Of a stretch of 64,000 bases of DNA, positions 1 to 8,948 are shown in pieces. Position 1 is the first letter of the stretch, and the number at the start of each line of letters is the position of its first letter. The position numbers were made by a program, and so were the translations under genes. The stretch lies in assembly GCA_963703355.1 (NCBI GenBank), contig OY969813.1:558001-622000 (forward strand), written 5' to 3'. The notes beneath the pieces are model-generated. The model was not told the DNA's origin. It worked only from the letters and a program-made list of their open reading frames with translations, and searched no databases. This DNA is from Puia sp963703355 (lineage in GTDB: Bacteria > Bacteroidota > Bacteroidia > Chitinophagales > Chitinophagaceae).

Positions 1-608
1 CCATAATGCCCAATTTCAGAAATGTACGCAAACAGGAAATGGAATTTCTGAGAGGTTATATGGTACATTTCAGTGCAGGAAGAGGTACGGGCAATTATGA
101 TGAAAAAGGGCCACAACTGGGAGCGGCGTTTAAAGATAACCTTACAGAAGCAGGCCCCTGGTATGTGTCTGCAATGATGCAGGGCGAAACCATTCCGAAA
201 GGAAAAAATCATGTTCGATTGAGCAAAAACAAAAAAGATGCGTGGGGAATACCTGAGCTTGTTATATCAGTTGACTATGATGACAATGATGAACGTGTAT
301 TGAAAGATTTTCTGGAGCAAACATCTGAAATGCTGAAAACGGCAGGATGCACCGATATACAACCGCACGATAGCAAACAGGCGCCTGGCCTGGATATCCA
401 TGAAATGGGCGGATGCAGAATGGGTAAGGATGTGAAAACTTCACTGCTGAATAAATTCAATCAGTTTCATCTTTGTCCCAATGTTTTTGTGACGGATGGA
501 GCAGCGATGATCTCTACCAGCACACAAAATCCTTCACTGACATTTATGGCCTATACGGCACGTGCAGTCGACCATGCGGTGTCAGAATCTAAAAAGGGAA
601 ACCTGTGA
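1..608 (+). CDS. GMC family oxidoreductase, C-terminal part (5' end outside window)
   Basis: FAD-dependent glucose-methanol-choline family enzyme oxidising a sugar or alcohol; only the last ~200 residues lie in the window, so the FAD-binding N-terminus is missing because of the window edge. The reading frame is open to base 1 and the piece aligns along its whole length with the C-terminal third of the next gene, a tandem paralogue. The motif HEMGGCRMG carries the first catalytic His, and QNPSLT near the end carries the Asn that pairs with it in choline-oxidase-like members. The stop TGA overlaps the GTG start of the next gene (GTGA), so the two are probably translationally coupled. The substrate cannot be told from sequence. 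Confidence 0.9.
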   Translation, partial: IMPNFRNVRKQEMEFLRGYMVHFSAGRGTGNYDEKGPQLGAAFKDNLTEAGPWYVSAMMQGETIPKGKNHVRLSKNKKDAWGIPELVISVDYDDNDERVLKDFLEQTSEMLKTAGCTDIQPHDSKQAPGLDIHEMGGCRMGKDVKTSLLNKFNQFHLCPNVFVTDGAAMISTSTQNPSLTFMAYTARAVDHAVSESKKGNL

Positions 609-2287
609 ATACATACGACGCCATTGTAGTAGGTTCTGGCATCAGCGGAGGCTGGGCCGCCAAAGAGCTCTGCGATGCCGGCTTGAAAACACTGGTGTTG
701 GAAAGAGGTCGCGACGTCAAACATCTGAAAGACTATCCCACTGCAACACTTGCTCCCTGGGAATTTCCGCACCGGTTGAAAATGTCGGAAGCATTCGTAA
801 AAGAAAATCCACTGATTACGCAGGCAGCAGGATTCGATGAAGCAACCCAGCATTTTTTTATCAAAGACAAAGACCAGCCCTACATTCAGGAAAAACCTTT
901 TGAATGGATAAGGGGATATCAGGTTGGTGGCAAATCACTGATATGGGGAAGAGCATGTCCAAGATGGAGTAAATATGAATTCGCTGCGCCTGCAAGAGAT
1001 GGCTATGGAATAGAATGGCCGATAAGTTACGATGACGTAGCTCCCTGGTATTCATATGTAGAAAGATTTGCGGGCATTTGTGGAAACAAAGACGGACTCG
1101 AAGCAATGCCAGACGGAGATTATCTGCCACCCTTTGAATTCAATTGCGTTGAAAAAGATCTGCAAAAAAAAATCAGTACAAAATATAAGGATCGTTTTAT
1201 GATTCAGGGACGGTGGGCCCAGCTCACTGTTGCAAAAGAAATTCATGCGAGGCAAGGCCGAGCACAATGTCAGGCACGCGATCTTTGCATGCGGGGTTGT
1301 CCTTTTGGCGGGTACTTCAGTTCGAATTCATCAACACTTCCGTGGGCAGCGAGCACGGGCAATCTCACGATTCGGCCATTTAGTGTGGTACATTCAGTTC
1401 TTTATGACGAAAGGAAAAACAAAGCGGTAGGGGTTCGTATCATCGATACGAACACGCACGAATTGTCGGATTATTTCGCACGAATCATTTTTATGAATGC
1501 TTCTGCACTGAATACAAATCTGATTTTGCTGAATTCCAAATCACACCGATTCCCCAATGGTCTGGGAAACGACAATGGATTGCTCGGAAAATATATTTGT
1601 CACCAGAACTATCGTGGTTCAGTGGGAGGTAATATTGATGGTTATCTGGATTCCTACTATTATGGAAGAAAACCAGCTGAGTCTATGATGGCCAATTTCA
1701 GAAATCTGAAAAAACAAGATATGGATTTTGTGGGTGGTTATATGGCTTTCATGGGTTGCTTCAGAAGGAGAGGGGCCACAACAGATGGCCCTGAAATTGG
1801 TGAAGACTTTAAAAAGGCTTTGTCGGAAGCAGGATCCTGGGGATGTTATATGTATATGCAAGGTGAAACCGTTCCAAAAGAAACCAATCAGGTTTATCTG
1901 AGTAAGGATAAAACAGATCAATGGGGTTTGCCGTTGCTGGTAACAGATGTTTCTTATGATCACAATGATGAATTGCTATTAAAGGATTTTCTGACGCAGG
2001 CTGCTGAAACACTTTCAAATGCGGGAGTAAAAAACATTCAGCAATACGACAATCACTGGGCACCCGGAAGAGATATCCATGAAATGGGTGGATGCAGAAT
2101 GGGTAAGGATCCCAAAACTTCTTTGCTGAACGGATGGAATCAATTGCATGCCTGCAAAAATGTCTTCGTTACCGATGGCGCCTGTATGACGAGCACCGCA
2201 AACCAAAGTCCATCGATTTTGTATATGGCATTAACCGCCAGAGCGACGGCGCACGCTGTTGATGAAATGAAAAAGCAAAACTTGTGA
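605..2287 (+). CDS. GMC family oxidoreductase (full length, 560 aa)
   Basis: FAD-dependent GMC oxidoreductase of the gluconate/glucoside dehydrogenase-like branch. A Rossmann FAD motif GSGISGG lies at residues 10-16. A Cys-rich stretch (CQARDLCMRGC, about residue 220) is typical of this branch. HEMGGCRMG has its His at residue 492. The start is GTG at 605, overlapping the previous stop by four bases. Unusually, the position of the second catalytic residue, Asn in the upstream paralogue (QNPS), is Ser535 here (NQSPS). No signal peptide is seen; partners in this phylum often carry the Tat signal on a separate gluconate-dehydrogenase subunit 3 protein, which is not in the window. The gene ends directly in a heptad array. 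Confidence 0.93.
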   Translation: MNTYDAIVVGSGISGGWAAKELCDAGLKTLVLERGRDVKHLKDYPTATLAPWEFPHRLKMSEAFVKENPLITQAAGFDEATQHFFIKDKDQPYIQEKPFEWIRGYQVGGKSLIWGRACPRWSKYEFAAPARDGYGIEWPISYDDVAPWYSYVERFAGICGNKDGLEAMPDGDYLPPFEFNCVEKDLQKKISTKYKDRFMIQGRWAQLTVAKEIHARQGRAQCQARDLCMRGCPFGGYFSSNSSTLPWAASTGNLTIRPFSVVHSVLYDERKNKAVGVRIIDTNTHELSDYFARIIFMNASALNTNLILLNSKSHRFPNGLGNDNGLLGKYICHQNYRGSVGGNIDGYLDSYYYGRKPAESMMANFRNLKKQDMDFVGGYMAFMGCFRRRGATTDGPEIGEDFKKALSEAGSWGCYMYMQGETVPKETNQVYLSKDKTDQWGLPLLVTDVSYDHNDELLLKDFLTQAAETLSNAGVKNIQQYDNHWAPGRDIHEMGGCRMGKDPKTSLLNGWNQLHACKNVFVTDGACMTSTANQSPSILYMALTARATAHAVDEMKKQNL

Positions 2288-2340
2288 GTTATGGGTTATG
2301 GGTTAGCCATAACTCATATCTCATAACCCATAACTCGTTA
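2283..2340. repeat. Period-7 inverted array (GTTATGG / ATAACTC type)
   Basis: About seven units of seven bases follow without a break: forward units of the form GTTATGG, then reverse-complement type units such as ATAACTC and ATAACCC. The array starts on the TGA stop of the GMC gene and could fold into one imperfect hairpin. The same unit family recurs near 10.0 kb and 15.5 kb. Confidence 0.85.
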
Positions 2341-2365
2341 CCTTGCATGGTGTAAAATATGTAGT

Positions 2366-4261
2366 GTGAAGTATCTGCGTGCGGTCAATAAATATTTCTG
2401 GAAATATAGATGGAGGCTTTTTCTCGGCCTGCTGTTCGTGTTACTTTCAAATTATTTTCGCATTCTTGCTCCTCAGGTAACCGGTTATGTTGTAAATACC
2501 GTCGAACGGGAACTAACTTCTCAGGCACAGGCCAGGTCTGCGGTGACTGTCACGGCAGAAACACAAGCGCGCAGGTCCCGCGATCAAAAAGCGGATACTG
2601 CGAACTACGATATCCTGGTAAAGAAATTTATACGGAAATTAAATACTACCCAGCGAACCTTCGGACAGAAAGTCGCCATTTCAGGGATCACTTTGTTAGT
2701 ACTGGCTATTCTCGGCGGGATATTTATGTTCTTTATGCGTCAGACGCTGATCGTAATGAGCAGACATATTGAGTTTGATCAGAAAAATGAAATATTCCAG
2801 CACTATCAGCAGCTCGACACCGCGTTTTATAAAACACACAGTACTGGCGACCTGATGAGTCGTATGGCAGAAGATGTAAGTCGTGTACGGATGTACACGG
2901 GTCCTGCTATTATGTACCTGGCAAATTTACTGGCAACTATCAGCTTCAGTTTATACTTCATGATTCGCAAAGACGCATTACTTACTCTCTATGTGTTGGC
3001 GCCCTTACCCATTCTTGCAGTGACCATTTATATGGTAAATAACCTGATTCACCGGAAAAGCGAACGAATACAGGCATTATTGAGTAACCTGACCACCAAC
3101 GCACAGGAATCCTATAGCGGAATCCGGGTAATCAAATCATTTGTGCAGGAGTCTGCCATGCTGCGTTTCTTCACTTCTAACAGCGAAGAATATCGAAAAA
3201 ATGCAATTGGTCTGGCGAAAGTAGAGGCCATTTACTTTCCATCCATGGGCCTCATCATAGGATTGAGTACCCTTCTAACGATCATGATCGGGGGCCTTTA
3301 CGTTATTCATGGAACCCATCACACGGATCTCGGCACGATTACCGAATTCGTAATATATATCACCATGCTCACTTTCCCGGTAAGCGCCATCGGTTGGGTG
3401 GCCAGTATGATTCAGCGTGCTTCGGCCTCACAGAAAAGGCTGAACGAATTTCTCGAAACCATACCCACCATACAAAATCTCCCATTGGCAGTCAATTCCA
3501 AACTCAACGGTTTTATTTCCTTCGAGCACGTTGATTTTACCTATCCGCAAACAGGAATTCATGCGCTGAAGGATTTCAATCTGGAGGTTAAAAAAGGTGA
3601 AAAAATCGCGATTATCGGACGTACGGGTAGTGGCAAAACCACCCTGGCTCAGCTGATGCTTCGTTTCTATGACCCAACCCATGGTACCATACGAATAGAT
3701 GGAAAAAATCTGAAAAATCTTCAACTGGATGATTTTAGAAACCAGATAGGCTATGTACCGCAGGATGTATTTCTCTTCAGTGATACCGTGACGGGCAATA
3801 TTCTTTTTGGAATGGATCGAAAAGAGGTCACGGATGCGAAAAAGGCCGCAGTATACGCCAGCATCGACCAGGAGATTTCTCTTTTCCCCTCAGGATACGA
3901 CACGTTGATCGGTGAAAGAGGTGTAACACTCAGTGGGGGCCAGAAACAAAGAATCTCCATTGCCAGAGCACTCGCTGGAAATCATGAGATTGTAATTTTT
4001 GATGATTGCCTGAGCGCCGTCGATGCCCGTACGGAGAAGGAAATCATTGGCAATCTCTACCGATATCTTCAGAATAAAACCGCCTTCATTATTACGCATC
4101 GAATCTTCACGCTCTTTGATTTTGACCGAATCATTGTCCTGGATCAAGGAAAAATGGTAGAAGCAGGTACACATTCGGAATTGCTGGCAAAAAATGGATA
4201 TTACACCCGGTTATATGAACAGCAACAAAAAACGGGTGCTGAGCACGAAACCCGCGACTGA
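2366..4261 (+). CDS. ABC exporter half-transporter (permease-ATPase fusion), MsbA/MdlA-like
   Basis: Membrane exporter with an N-terminal six-helix domain (about residues 15-350) and a C-terminal ATPase domain. It probably exports lipids or drugs. Seen directly: Walker A GRTGSGKTT at 418-426, signature LSGGQ at 522-526, Walker B IVIFDD at 542-547 and the His switch ITHR at 576-579. The residue after the Walker B Asp is Asp547, not the usual catalytic Glu, as in the degenerate half of heterodimeric exporters (MdlA, BmrC). A polar insertion of about 60 residues separates helices 1 and 2. The start is GTG at 2366. No second half-transporter is adjacent, so whether it works as a homodimer or with a distant partner is open. 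Confidence 0.9.
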   Translation: MKYLRAVNKYFWKYRWRLFLGLLFVLLSNYFRILAPQVTGYVVNTVERELTSQAQARSAVTVTAETQARRSRDQKADTANYDILVKKFIRKLNTTQRTFGQKVAISGITLLVLAILGGIFMFFMRQTLIVMSRHIEFDQKNEIFQHYQQLDTAFYKTHSTGDLMSRMAEDVSRVRMYTGPAIMYLANLLATISFSLYFMIRKDALLTLYVLAPLPILAVTIYMVNNLIHRKSERIQALLSNLTTNAQESYSGIRVIKSFVQESAMLRFFTSNSEEYRKNAIGLAKVEAIYFPSMGLIIGLSTLLTIMIGGLYVIHGTHHTDLGTITEFVIYITMLTFPVSAIGWVASMIQRASASQKRLNEFLETIPTIQNLPLAVNSKLNGFISFEHVDFTYPQTGIHALKDFNLEVKKGEKIAIIGRTGSGKTTLAQLMLRFYDPTHGTIRIDGKNLKNLQLDDFRNQIGYVPQDVFLFSDTVTGNILFGMDRKEVTDAKKAAVYASIDQEISLFPSGYDTLIGERGVTLSGGQKQRISIARALAGNHEIVIFDDCLSAVDARTEKEIIGNLYRYLQNKTAFIITHRIFTLFDFDRIIVLDQGKMVEAGTHSELLAKNGYYTRLYEQQQKTGAEHETRD

Positions 4262-4375
4262 CTTGACCTGCGTAAAAACACGCATACGCTGATAAATTGG
4301 GGAATTTTTTGCCAGTTCTATAACTATATTATATTTTTATGCGCTTGCTTTAATTTTTTACCTAAAACAATCAAC

Positions 4376-4858
4376 GTGGCTTACGAGAACAATGACAAAA
4401 GAATGGAGAGTGTTTACAGCAAACGAATCAGGGCCGGTAAGCGAAGGACTTATTTTTTTGATGTAAGGGCAACACGCAGCAATGATTACTATCTAACGAT
4501 TACAGAAAGTCGTAAAAAATTTAATGAAGACGGATATGACCGTCATAAAATCTTTCTGTACAAAGAAGACTTCAACAAATTTATAAAAGCACTTACTGAG
4601 GCAGTTGACTATGTCAAAACCGATTTGATGCCTGATTTTGATTTTGATGCTTTCAATCATGACCAGGTTGCCGAAAACGGTGAAGGAAATCATGAACATG
4701 TTGGCCATCATCATGAAAACCACGAACCATCGGCTGTTCCTGTTGCACAGGTAGCAGAACCGCAGCCAGAGGAAACCTTGAAAGTGGAATCGGTAACGTC
4801 CACCCCGGAACCTACTTCTACTTCTTCTGATCATCTTGAAGAAGTGGATAAATGGTGA
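4376..4858 (+). CDS. PUR-like DNA/RNA-binding protein (DUF3276)
   Basis: Member of the DUF3276 / PUR-alpha-like family, which is widespread in Bacteroidota and predicted to bind single-stranded nucleic acid. The conserved part is residues 1-90, with the basic RIRAGKRRTYFFDVRATR stretch and the following beta-strand core. Residues 100-160 form a low-complexity acidic tail that contains a His-rich patch (HEHVGHHHENHE), which could bind metal. The start is GTG at 4376 with no recognisable ribosome-binding site. The gene stands alone, and a heptad array follows its stop. Cellular role is not established. Confidence 0.88.
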   Translation: MAYENNDKRMESVYSKRIRAGKRRTYFFDVRATRSNDYYLTITESRKKFNEDGYDRHKIFLYKEDFNKFIKALTEAVDYVKTDLMPDFDFDAFNHDQVAENGEGNHEHVGHHHENHEPSAVPVAQVAEPQPEETLKVESVTSTPEPTSTSSDHLEEVDKW

Positions 4859-4862
4859 TTCA

Positions 4863-4922
4863 GGCGTAAAGCGTAAGGCGTAAGGCTTAAGGCGTAAGGC
4901 TTAAAGCGGAACGCTTAACGAT
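4863..4922. repeat. Period-7 array (GGCGTAA / GGCTTAA type)
   Basis: Eight consecutive seven-base units vary around GGCGTAA, GGCTTAA and AGCGTAA. The array starts four bases after the stop of the DUF3276 gene and lies between convergent genes. The same unit family appears near 6.2, 6.35 and 29.75 kb. Confidence 0.88.
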
Positions 4923-5025
4923 TGAGAGTTAGCAACCGTAGCATTTAATTAATTGACTTGGTTAATGATCATTATGCATCATTAACCATTTTTCATTTCC
5001 GCCAACCTGCGCAAGCTTGCAGGCC

Positions 5026-5067
5026 TCCAACGGTCTTCGTTCATCGGCCAACGGCTAACGGTCATCC
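5026..5067. repeat. Period-7 array (AACGGTC / AACGGCT type)
   Basis: About six seven-base units such as AACGGTC, ATCGGCC and AACGGCT run into the 3' end of the minus-strand glycosyltransferase and supply its last codons (Asp-Asp-Arg) and TAG stop. The unit matches the array at 11.56 kb. A short hairpin (CCTGC ... GCAGG) lies just to the left. Confidence 0.75.
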
Positions 5068-6167
5068 CTTATAAATTCAGCAGCCCGCCTTGTTATGTTC
5101 GCCCAATAAAAATAATCGTAGAAAACTGCTGGCATCACCTTATCAATGTCTACGGAACTGATAACAGCATCGGCGAATAGATTCCAGTCTGTATCGGGAC
5201 AAACAATCAGCTTGTCATCGCAGAGTACAGGATCAACGCCAACAGCACCATTTTGAGTTGAAACCACATTCAGATCGAATGCAAGTGCCTCTACCAGTTT
5301 TGTTTTAATGCCACCACCTGAAGTCACGGTATTGAGGAAAGTAACACAGCCCTTGAGATAAAGGTCAAGGTTTTCCACAAATCCTAAAAAACGAACGGAG
5401 GGAAATTCTTTTTGCAGTATCTCTTCTGGTATATTCAATCCGCAAATCAAAATAATGTAAGAGAATCCGCGGGTTTGCAGAATGGGATTAACGTTGTTTA
5501 ATAAATGTTCAAGTGCGTCTCTGTTTGGAGAATAGGCGAATGCCCCATTGAACAATAATAAATGTGTGTCTGCTGCAATCTTCAGATGCTGTCTTATATC
5601 AGACGTCGATTTCACGCGACTCTCTTTAGATGGCGGTCCAGAAATTTCCGTTCCGAAACTAACAGTGATGCATCTGTCACTATCCAAACCAAATGCCTGA
5701 ATCGCATAGCGTCTGTCTTCATCCTGAATAAAAAAATTAAAATCCGCGATCCTATGCGTAAACTTTTCATAGGCCCAAAGAATCCGCCACCACCATTTCC
5801 CCAGGCTCTTCCAACGGTTTCCCTCCATATTATGAGAATGAACTACGAGTTTGATACCGCAAAATGTTTTCAATAGAAAACCAAGCCAGCCGAAGTAAGG
5901 ATGCTCGAGTATCAGGTGAGAAGCTTTTTTCTCACGAATCAGTTTTCTTATTTTAAAAAAAATAAAAGGATTGATATATCTGAATGAAGCGTTGGAAAGA
6001 ATATTTAAAGCTTCATAACCGTCTGCGAAGGAGGGATCATTTTTTTCTGTAGTGACAATCGTCACAGCATGGTATCTGGAAAAATATTTATAAAATAGTG
6101 CAATCCCTTTCTGTCCGCCGGACCTCGCAGGAAGAAACGGATAAGATACCAGACTTATTATATTCAT
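5055..6167 (-). CDS. Glycosyltransferase, GT4/GT1-like
   Basis: Cytoplasmic GT-B-fold glycosyltransferase of 370 residues. The N-terminal half begins MNIISLVSYPFLPARSGGQK, a typical start for family 4 enzymes with a Gly-rich donor/acceptor loop. The C-terminal half has VRFLGFVENLDLYLKGC followed by TSGGGIKTKLVEALAF, the standard nucleotide-sugar-binding region, with the second conserved Glu in KLVEAL. Donor and acceptor cannot be told. It lies downstream of the YfhO-type membrane protein on the same strand, so both may serve cell-surface glycan assembly. Its last codons come from a heptad array. Confidence 0.85.
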   Translation of the reverse strand: MNIISLVSYPFLPARSGGQKGIALFYKYFSRYHAVTIVTTEKNDPSFADGYEALNILSNASFRYINPFIFFKIRKLIREKKASHLILEHPYFGWLGFLLKTFCGIKLVVHSHNMEGNRWKSLGKWWWRILWAYEKFTHRIADFNFFIQDEDRRYAIQAFGLDSDRCITVSFGTEISGPPSKESRVKSTSDIRQHLKIAADTHLLLFNGAFAYSPNRDALEHLLNNVNPILQTRGFSYIILICGLNIPEEILQKEFPSVRFLGFVENLDLYLKGCVTFLNTVTSGGGIKTKLVEALAFDLNVVSTQNGAVGVDPVLCDDKLIVCPDTDWNLFADAVISSVDIDKVMPAVFYDYFYWANITRRAAEFIRDDR

Positions 6168-6184
6168 TATTTGGAACTCTGTTC

Positions 6185-6256
6185 AGGCTTTAGGCTGAAG
6201 GCTCAACGCGGAACGCTTAACGCGAAACGCGGAACGCTTAACGCGAAACGCATTAA
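6185..6256. repeat. Period-7 array (CGCTTAA / CGCGAAA type)
   Basis: Ten consecutive seven-base units, beginning GGCTTTA and passing to CGCGGAA, CGCTTAA and CGCGAAA. The last three unit types repeat in order as a 21-base block. It faces an inverted array 70 bases away (6328-6390). Confidence 0.88.
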
Positions 6257-6327
6257 TAAAATTAATTTCCAGAAAGAGCTTTATGCCAGTTATAATTTTC
6301 ACATCTTTTCCTTTCCGATTTAAGCAC

Positions 6328-6390
6328 TTAGCGTTCCTCGTTAAGCGTTAAGCGTTATGCTTTACGCCTTGAGCTTTAGGCTTAGGCTTA
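6328..6390. repeat. Period-7 array (AGCGTTA type), inverted partner of 6185-6256
   Basis: About nine seven-base units such as TAAGCGT, TATGCTT and TAGGCTT. Read on the minus strand the units are those of the 6185-6256 array. The array overlaps the 3' end of the YfhO-type gene and encodes its last 13 residues, KPKPKAQGVKHNA, and its stop. Confidence 0.85.
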
Positions 6391-8888
6391 ATTACTCCCA
6401 GTCTCTGTAAAACGGCCCCAATCAAAATGAGATAGGTAATAATTACCGCCCAGATACTGATATTGTTTCCCATGATGTAGGACTGAGGTTCAAAACGAAA
6501 CTCGATGGTATGAGTTCCTGCAGGTATGGACATACCCCGAAGCACATAATCCACGCGACAATACGGTGCAGGTTTACCATCAATGAATGCATTCCATCCT
6601 TTATCATAGTATACTTCGCTGAATACGGCAAACTGGTTTGAAGACGACTTAAAGTTATAAGAAATCTTGTCATTCTGATTGTCGATCAGACTGATCGACG
6701 CCGAACTATCTTTTGTCGGCATAAAAGATATCTTGTCCTTATACTGATTTTCTATAATCGCCGTATCCCGTACATTGATGCTATCCAATGCAGCCATTTC
6801 TTCATCTGCATTATTTACAAAATGAATGGACGATACCAACCAGCAGGAACCAAAAGCGCCATTATTCACCATTGCCATCTCCTTGCCATCCGGACCTTTT
6901 CGGATGATATACTTTGTATTCAGCATATTGTACACCATCTGGTTGCCTTTCACCAGCTGACGTTCAATTATATCATTATACAAAGCAAGTTTCGCGGGAT
7001 GATACCCACCGACTGAATTATGAAAATAAGAAGTATGCGCATCCTGGAACGGATCGCCGCTGGCAATATCCAGTACGCGAAAATTCTTTTCAGGGTCTGC
7101 GTTGATCTGACGGTCGGCATCCGACATCACAAAAGAGTCGTCTACATTCCCTGTGTCTGCGTAACTATCGTCACTTAAATATTTTTTGCCTTCGGCCATC
7201 AAATCATAAGAACTAAGTAGCAACAACGCTGATACCAAAACAATCGGTTTTATTTTGCCACGTAAATAAAACCAGCACAATCCGGCAGCAAGTGCTAAAA
7301 ATATCACACTTCTAAAAAGATCAGCCTGAAATAATCCCTGCCTGTCTTCATGTAATGCGGGCAGCCATCCACTCACAGTCTGCATGGCTTTTTGCTGAAT
7401 CTCCATCGTTTCCTGTTTGCCGCGCGACAACTGCTGAACCAGTTCCGTTGCCAGCTTCTGGCCATCATTGGGTGCTTTAAAATCGCTCATGAAATAGATC
7501 AAAATACTCAGAAGAACCAGTCCGGCCGATATGTATAAAACATTCCTGAATTTTTTTGTCACGATTTCTTTTGGCTCTTTTGTATTCAGAAATTGCTGAA
7601 GTCCTAAAACACCAAGCAACGCAAATCCCAATTGAGGCATCACGAGTGCCATGGAAGGCGCCCTGAATTTGCTGTAGAGTGGGAAATAATCGAATAGAAA
7701 ATAATTGACTGCTGAAAAATTTCTGCCCCAGGCCAGTACAATACCAACAATACAAATGGTGAGTATCCACCATTTGTGCCAGCTCTTCACATATACAATA
7801 CCCAGAATAAACAAAAAACAAACAACTGCACCCAGATAAACCGGCCCTGCAGTACCCGGCTGGTCCCCCCAGTAAAGCATGGAGTTGGTTTTACCTATCG
7901 CATAATCTTCCGGAAAACCTGTCTCCGTTATTTTATCTGACAATTTGGATTCTCCGGTAATCTCTCTGCCTGAATAACCTCCGCCCTGCATGCCCGGCAC
8001 AAACAGTGTAAGTGTTTCGCCAATTCCATAACTCCACATGAAGGCATAATCCTTATTCAGTCCGCCTTTGGTTTTATTGGCTGCGTTTACAGAAGTCAGT
8101 TGTGATTTGCCGCCGCGCATTGTTTCGGTAACCAGTTCCCTCGTGGGCATTAGCGTATAAGCATAACTCAGCAAACCGAGTAAGAGAGAAAAAGCAATCA
8201 GTGAATAAGCGATTAGAAAATGTTTGATTGATTTTTCTTTCCATTTATTGATCAGGTAAACAAGGGAAATAATTCCAATGATCAACCCCGTATAGTATAC
8301 GATCTGCAAATGCTGTATACTTACTTCCAAATTAAAAAATAACGCAAGCACAGCCGTACCCACCAGATATTTTCCACGCAGAATAAGTATCACCCCTGCG
8401 ATTACCGCAGGCATATACCCAATTGCAATAAGTTCTGTATCATGACCAACAGAAATCAGAATCGGATTGAATGTTGCAAAGGCATATGCGATAGATCCCA
8501 GGATGGAAACCAGCAGACTGAGTCCAAAGACCTGCGTTAAAATGTAAAAACATACGCAGGCACTGAAGAAAAAAGAAATCGGTTTCCAGGGCGTTTTGCC
8601 TAAGTAAAAAATCCAGTTCGCCCATCCTACCGTAAGAATATGGGTGCTCTCGATAGCAATATTATATCCCGGCATACCACCAAACATGGATTCGGTCCAT
8701 AAAGGCCAGTGACCATATTTCTCTCTATAGTCGTTCGATTGCTTGGCCATTCCTGTATATCCCTGAACATCCGCCTGCCGTAGAGATTTGCCTTCGAGGG
8801 CTGACTTATTATAGACAATAGAAACAATTAAAAATATTGCGACAGCAAGGAAATGCCACTTGTTCTTCTTGAAGAAAGATAAAATCAT
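6348..8888 (-). CDS. YfhO-family integral membrane protein
   Basis: Large polytopic membrane protein of 846 residues with about a dozen hydrophobic segments, the first at residues 12-28, and a C-terminal extracytoplasmic domain (about 600-800) followed by a last membrane segment. The stretch LRQADVQGYTGMAKQ and FGGMPGYNI near the N-terminus are the family hallmarks. YfhO proteins are GT-C-like and in Firmicutes take part in lipoteichoic acid glycosylation; the role in this phylum is not known. The C-terminal 13 residues are encoded by a heptad array and are probably not part of the ancestral protein. It is divergent from the small membrane gene at 8.95 kb. Confidence 0.88.
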   Translation of the reverse strand: MILSFFKKNKWHFLAVAIFLIVSIVYNKSALEGKSLRQADVQGYTGMAKQSNDYREKYGHWPLWTESMFGGMPGYNIAIESTHILTVGWANWIFYLGKTPWKPISFFFSACVCFYILTQVFGLSLLVSILGSIAYAFATFNPILISVGHDTELIAIGYMPAVIAGVILILRGKYLVGTAVLALFFNLEVSIQHLQIVYYTGLIIGIISLVYLINKWKEKSIKHFLIAYSLIAFSLLLGLLSYAYTLMPTRELVTETMRGGKSQLTSVNAANKTKGGLNKDYAFMWSYGIGETLTLFVPGMQGGGYSGREITGESKLSDKITETGFPEDYAIGKTNSMLYWGDQPGTAGPVYLGAVVCFLFILGIVYVKSWHKWWILTICIVGIVLAWGRNFSAVNYFLFDYFPLYSKFRAPSMALVMPQLGFALLGVLGLQQFLNTKEPKEIVTKKFRNVLYISAGLVLLSILIYFMSDFKAPNDGQKLATELVQQLSRGKQETMEIQQKAMQTVSGWLPALHEDRQGLFQADLFRSVIFLALAAGLCWFYLRGKIKPIVLVSALLLLSSYDLMAEGKKYLSDDSYADTGNVDDSFVMSDADRQINADPEKNFRVLDIASGDPFQDAHTSYFHNSVGGYHPAKLALYNDIIERQLVKGNQMVYNMLNTKYIIRKGPDGKEMAMVNNGAFGSCWLVSSIHFVNNADEEMAALDSINVRDTAIIENQYKDKISFMPTKDSSASISLIDNQNDKISYNFKSSSNQFAVFSEVYYDKGWNAFIDGKPAPYCRVDYVLRGMSIPAGTHTIEFRFEPQSYIMGNNISIWAVIITYLILIGAVLQRLGVIKPKPKAQGVKHNA

Positions 8889-8948
8889 GCAATCTGTTTA
8901 ATCAGGCAAAATAATGCTATTTTATGCAGAAATTTGGATTTTTGACCA

